The notes below the pieces were generated by a model. That model was not told where the DNA came from, searched no databases, and was given only the letters and a program-made list of their open reading frames with translations. The position numbers and the translations under genes were made by a program. Positions 60,753 to 64,000 of a stretch of DNA of 64,000 bases are shown here, in pieces. The number at the start of each line of letters is the position of its first letter. Within the stretch, counting starts at the first letter, position 1. This DNA comes from Panonychus citri (Eukaryota; Arthropoda; Arachnida; Trombidiformes; Tetranychidae), in contig NW_026515516.1 of NCBI RefSeq assembly GCF_014898815.1, forward strand, positions 1,178,001 to 1,242,000, in the 5' to 3' direction.

Positions 60753-60880
60753 TTTTGAGCTAAGACGATACGAGCGTTTGTCTCAACTAAAGGGAATCCA
60801 ATGGAATTAAATTGTTTCCAATTTGTTTATTTTTGTTAATTGTCATTGTATTGGTTTTGTTTCTTTTTCTATTTTATTAA

Positions 60881-61678
60881 ATTCCATCAAACTGTTAATT
60901 CACTTTGATTCAGTTATAACTTTCATCGTCTACACTCAAATGTAATTTTGTTTTCTTTCTGTGTTTTAATTGTGATTAGAGTTACTAGTTAACTCTAATA
61001 ATCAAAATCTTAATCATGTAGTTTAATTGTGATCAAATGTTTTTTCTATTAAGTGTAAATATTTTCATGTTCATTTAAATTTATCTTACCTTTTTATTGT
61101 AAATTATTTTCTTGATTAACTTGGATAAGTCATTGTGATTATTCAAGATCAATTCATTTAACCTTTTTAATATATTAATTTATAACAATGTAATCAAATG
61201 TAATATTTACAATTAACCTCATTCAATCTCTACCATTTAAATTGTTTATCATCAATCAACTAATCAATTTCATTAGAAAAATAAATTGTAACTTTTTCTT
61301 TCACCCAAAAGTTTCAAGTCTTTCCTTAATTTCACCCGAATGTCCAAAGCGTTTTCGTTCATCGGCTTTCTGATCATCGATCAATATTAGTGTTCAATCT
61401 TAATTGTAATTAATAAACTTTGATATTTAAAAGTTTATCTTAGCCAGTTAATCGGATTTAGGATTATTGGTTTAATATTAATATATTTGTTTTCGCAAGG
61501 AATTGGTTGTTGAGTCAGTTAATCATCAATATCATAATTAATTAGTTGATCAACTAATCCACTGATTGTTATTGTATAAGATGATTCGATTATCTCTATC
61601 CGTTAATTTGTTGGTTAATTTCGATCGAGAAAATTGATTCTGAAACTATTGAGTCAATTGTGGCCATCGTTGATTGTT
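60881..61678. repeat. Segmental copy of the kinase downstream flank
   Basis: Matches 53445-54379 in the same orientation with deletions, including the last few dozen bases of the kinase coding region (about 61648-61678). It joins abruptly to PEBP-derived sequence at about 61678. A third partial copy starts at about 63526. Confidence 0.85.
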
Positions 61679-61920
61679 ATACTGATGGTGAAGTTTCCTG
61701 TTCTTATCGTGGACCCAAACCTCCCCTGGACACTGGACTTCATCGGTATATCACTTTAGTCTATTTTTAACAATATTCTGGACCGGTCACTTTTAAGGAT
61801 TACTCACAAAATCGATACAATTTCAATTTAACTTCATGGGTATCAGAAAATAGTTTAATTGGTCCAGTTTTTGGTAACTTTTTCAAGGCTCAAAACAAAT
61901 CTCCAGGCAAATCACCTTAA
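61676..61920 (+). pseudogene. 3' fragment of a PEBP gene
   Basis: Nearly identical to 58364-58608, the last third of the PEBP coding region and its stop. It lacks everything upstream and carries an in-frame stop (a TTA codon became a TTTTAA context at about 61766-61770). It is followed by a copy of the PEBP 3' UTR to about 62150. It is a truncated duplicate, not a gene. Confidence 0.9.
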
Positions 61921-62187
61921 TAAACTAATAGATTAACAACAAAATCTATTATTAACCTTGACCTAAATCTTTTACCAAAGAAAATTGGACAAGCAACTAA
62001 ATCAATCCAATCCAATCAAATCCATATTTTAATTGTTATGTTTTTTTTATCCTTCGACACTATTAATCCATCCGGAGACAATAATTGAAAGAGAATTACA
62101 TCAAAATTCATTCTGTTGTTAATTCGTGTTGAATAAATTTAACCGAATACGAATGACGGTAAATTATTGTTCTTCTCTCTCTCGCGA

Positions 62188-62661
62188 TTACATTTGGGTC
62201 GCATTTGTAGGGTACTGGTACCCGTTTTTTAAATATTTTAGCATTTCAGCCTTAGCCCGTTGTGAGTAATCGTTGAAATCCGATTGTTCCAAGCAAGTAA
62301 AAGATCCAGCGACTCGTATAATCATCCGGTAGGTTGACCAAACCTCACGATCGGTCCACTCTCGTGTTCCGCTAGTACGAGATCTATTGATTCCTATAAC
62401 GAGTTCATTCTCCTCCTGTTCATCATCATCAAGCGGACGGCAAAAATAACCAAAAAATATACATTTGCCAATCATTTGGTTCTCTTATCATGTCCACTTT
62501 CTGAAAATATAAAAGAAAATTCAATTATTAAACTTCAATACTTAGGTTTTGTCAGAATTTTGATTGTATCTTACATTTTCCTCCGGTTTCGATTTATCTT
62601 CAAGTTTGATGTCATTCACACCACAAGCCATTTCCTCCGTGTCTTTAGAGTTACTATTCAT
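62188..62661 (-). pseudogene. Unrecognised two-exon small protein gene, copy 2 (frameshifted)
   Basis: Paralogue of 60047-60513. Exon 1 (62575-62661, 29 codons, same donor) is intact. Exon 2 starts at 62500, but relative to copy 1 about two bases are missing near 62450-62460, so the spliced frame ends early. The rest of the exon (NRSRTSG, EWTDREVWSTYRM, ending ATQM) stays open in the shifted frame from an internal ATG at 62475. It could therefore make an N-terminally shortened product, but it is more simply a pseudogene. The DRE-like boxes upstream of copy 1 are not present here. Confidence 0.65.
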
Positions 62662-62913
62662 GTTGATCGAGACCCGTGGTCACTAGAAGAGAAAAGTAGT
62701 AAAAGGTGAACAGGATTATAAATTGGTGTTAATGAAAAATGAAAAATGTCTACAACTGAATTAAATGTCCTCTTATCACAATTTACAAGTCACAATATTC
62801 ACATAAAACACAATCAATCACAGTGATGCCTTTCAAAATGACCCATCGTGGTGACAGCCATTCATAGAGCGGGTCATTCGAAAGGATTGAAATCAATCAA
62901 TTATTTTGAGTTC

Positions 62914-63536
62914 GGTCATTGGGTGAGTCGAATCGACGATCGGCTCAGTCGCTCTTTCGGCTTGAGACAAAAACGCCTTTCGTTTTGTAAACAAATTGGA
63001 AACAATTTAATTCCAACTTGTTTATTTTTGTTAATTGTCATTGTTTTGGTTTTGTTTCTTTTTCTATTTTAATTAAGTTACAATCGTCATTAAATATGAA
63101 GAAAAAGGTAAGTGATTGTTATTTTCGTTTTCTCTGATTGATTGGGTTACCTTTGAGTTTATTTGGTCTTTTCTTTTTTCCTTTTCATCTTCTCTCAGGT
63201 ACTTCTTATGGGTAAAAGTGGTGCTGGAAAAACCTCCATGAGATCAATCATGGTGGTCAAGAGGCCTTCATGGAAAGTTTTTTCGCCTCACAGAGACAAT
63301 TTTGCTTGGAAGCCATTCTACAAAATTCTCCAGAAGCTGAAGTTTTCTGTCTAATACATAAAATGGATCTCATACCCGAAAAGAGAAACAGAGATTTGGT
63401 AACAATCGCTTTCTCGGTAAAATCTTAGTTATGATCGCACTGGTTTAGCTTAAGCCTTAAGACTTGAAAGTAGATGCTTTGGAACCTTCATTCGGGATGA
63501 AACTATGTTCAAAGCTTGGTCGAAAATCGGTTATAT
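62914..63536 (+). pseudogene. Decayed partial copy of RagA with its promoter
   Basis: It carries the RagA upstream region, exon 1 (63096-63107), intron 1 and the P-loop part of exon 2 (from 63199) almost unchanged. Two deletions inside exon 2 then remove most of the switch regions and shift the frame. The exon 2/intron 2 border is recognisable at 63398. A scrap of exon 3 (about 63467-63536) follows, joined to the block repeated from 53433. It cannot make a functional GTPase. Confidence 0.9.
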
Positions 63537-64000
63537 TATTTTCCATCAAACTGTTAATTCACTTTGATTCAGTTATAACTTTCATCGTCTACACTCAACT
63601 ACAAATGTAATTTTGTTTTCTCTCTGTGTTTTAATTGTGATTAGAGTTACTAGTTTACTCTAATAATTAACATCTTAATTTTCATTGTGATTGTATCAAC
63701 ATTTGGATCTGTCAACAAACAACTTTAATTTTTGGATTGATTTTTGTTCCCATTTTTTAAAAATCATTCAAATTATACAAGATAAGTTCATTTAACCATT
63801 TTAATATATTAATTTATAACAATGTAATCAAATGTAATATTTACAATTTACCTCTTCCAATCTTTACCATTTAAATTGATTATCATCAATCAACTAATCA
63901 ATTTCATTAGAAAAATAAATTGTAACTTTTTTTTCACCCAAAAGTTTCAAGTCTTTCCTTAATTTCACCCACTCGAATGTCCAATCAATGTCCAAAGCGT
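63526..64000. repeat. Third copy of the kinase-downstream block
   Basis: Matches 53433 onward and 60881 onward, in the same orientation, and continues past the right edge of the window. Confidence 0.85.

Noticed and set aside
62848..63072. 74-codon frame over the RagA pseudogene promoter
   Set aside because: It lies in a copied noncoding upstream region whose source (48660-48848) is not coding.

Overview
The window is nuclear DNA from an animal. It is strongly A+T-rich, its genes are split by GT-AG introns (short ones of about 70-110 bp and apparently one very long one), it is dotted with (GA)n and (ATC)n microsatellites, and it carries eukaryotic transposons. A sidestep-type immunoglobulin exon points to an arthropod. 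The compact RagA introns and the general sequence style suggest a mite such as a spider mite, but that last step is inference.

Layout. (1) 204-47931, minus strand: I recognise three exons that share reading phase. They are a signal-peptide exon (47805-47931), a 51-nt mini-exon (1349-1399) and an Ig-domain exon (204-542), and they look like the 5' part of one sidestep-like cell-surface gene with a roughly 46-kb first intron. (2) 9505-18992, plus strand, antisense inside that intron: a complete Ty3/gypsy LTR element with a 4-bp target duplication. Its order is LTR, long hairpin-rich leader, gag, protease/RT/RNase H/integrase, env-like gene, a third gene, LTR. The third gene joins two CCHC zinc knuckles to a DEDDh 3'-5' exonuclease-like domain. 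Several frames are broken although the LTRs are almost identical. (3) 24.7-28.2 kb: a cluster of smaller repeats, with a 643-bp terminal-inverted-repeat element enclosing two spliced-looking signal-peptide exons, and a decayed mariner transposase. (4) 43.9-47.6 kb: an approximately 0.7-kb intronic duplication. (5) 48849-50037, plus: RagA GTPase (four exons). (6) 54348-55557, minus: choline/ethanolamine kinase-like gene, frame-disrupted exactly at its catalytic HxD motif. (7) 57868-58608, plus: secreted PEBP-family protein. (8) 59.2-64 kb: a mosaic of segmental duplications built from pieces of the RagA, kinase and PEBP loci, plus two copies of a small unrecognised two-exon gene (the second frameshifted).

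The strongest candidates for something undescribed are both in the retroelement. One is the exonuclease-bearing third gene. The other is an array of about a dozen RNA hairpins in its leader, sharing the hexaloop AGTGAA on stems that vary by compensatory change; the same hairpin also occurs in the LTR. Together they suggest an element with its own RNA-recognition signal and a nucleic-acid-trimming enzyme. The link between the two is inference. No tRNA, rRNA or CRISPR was seen.
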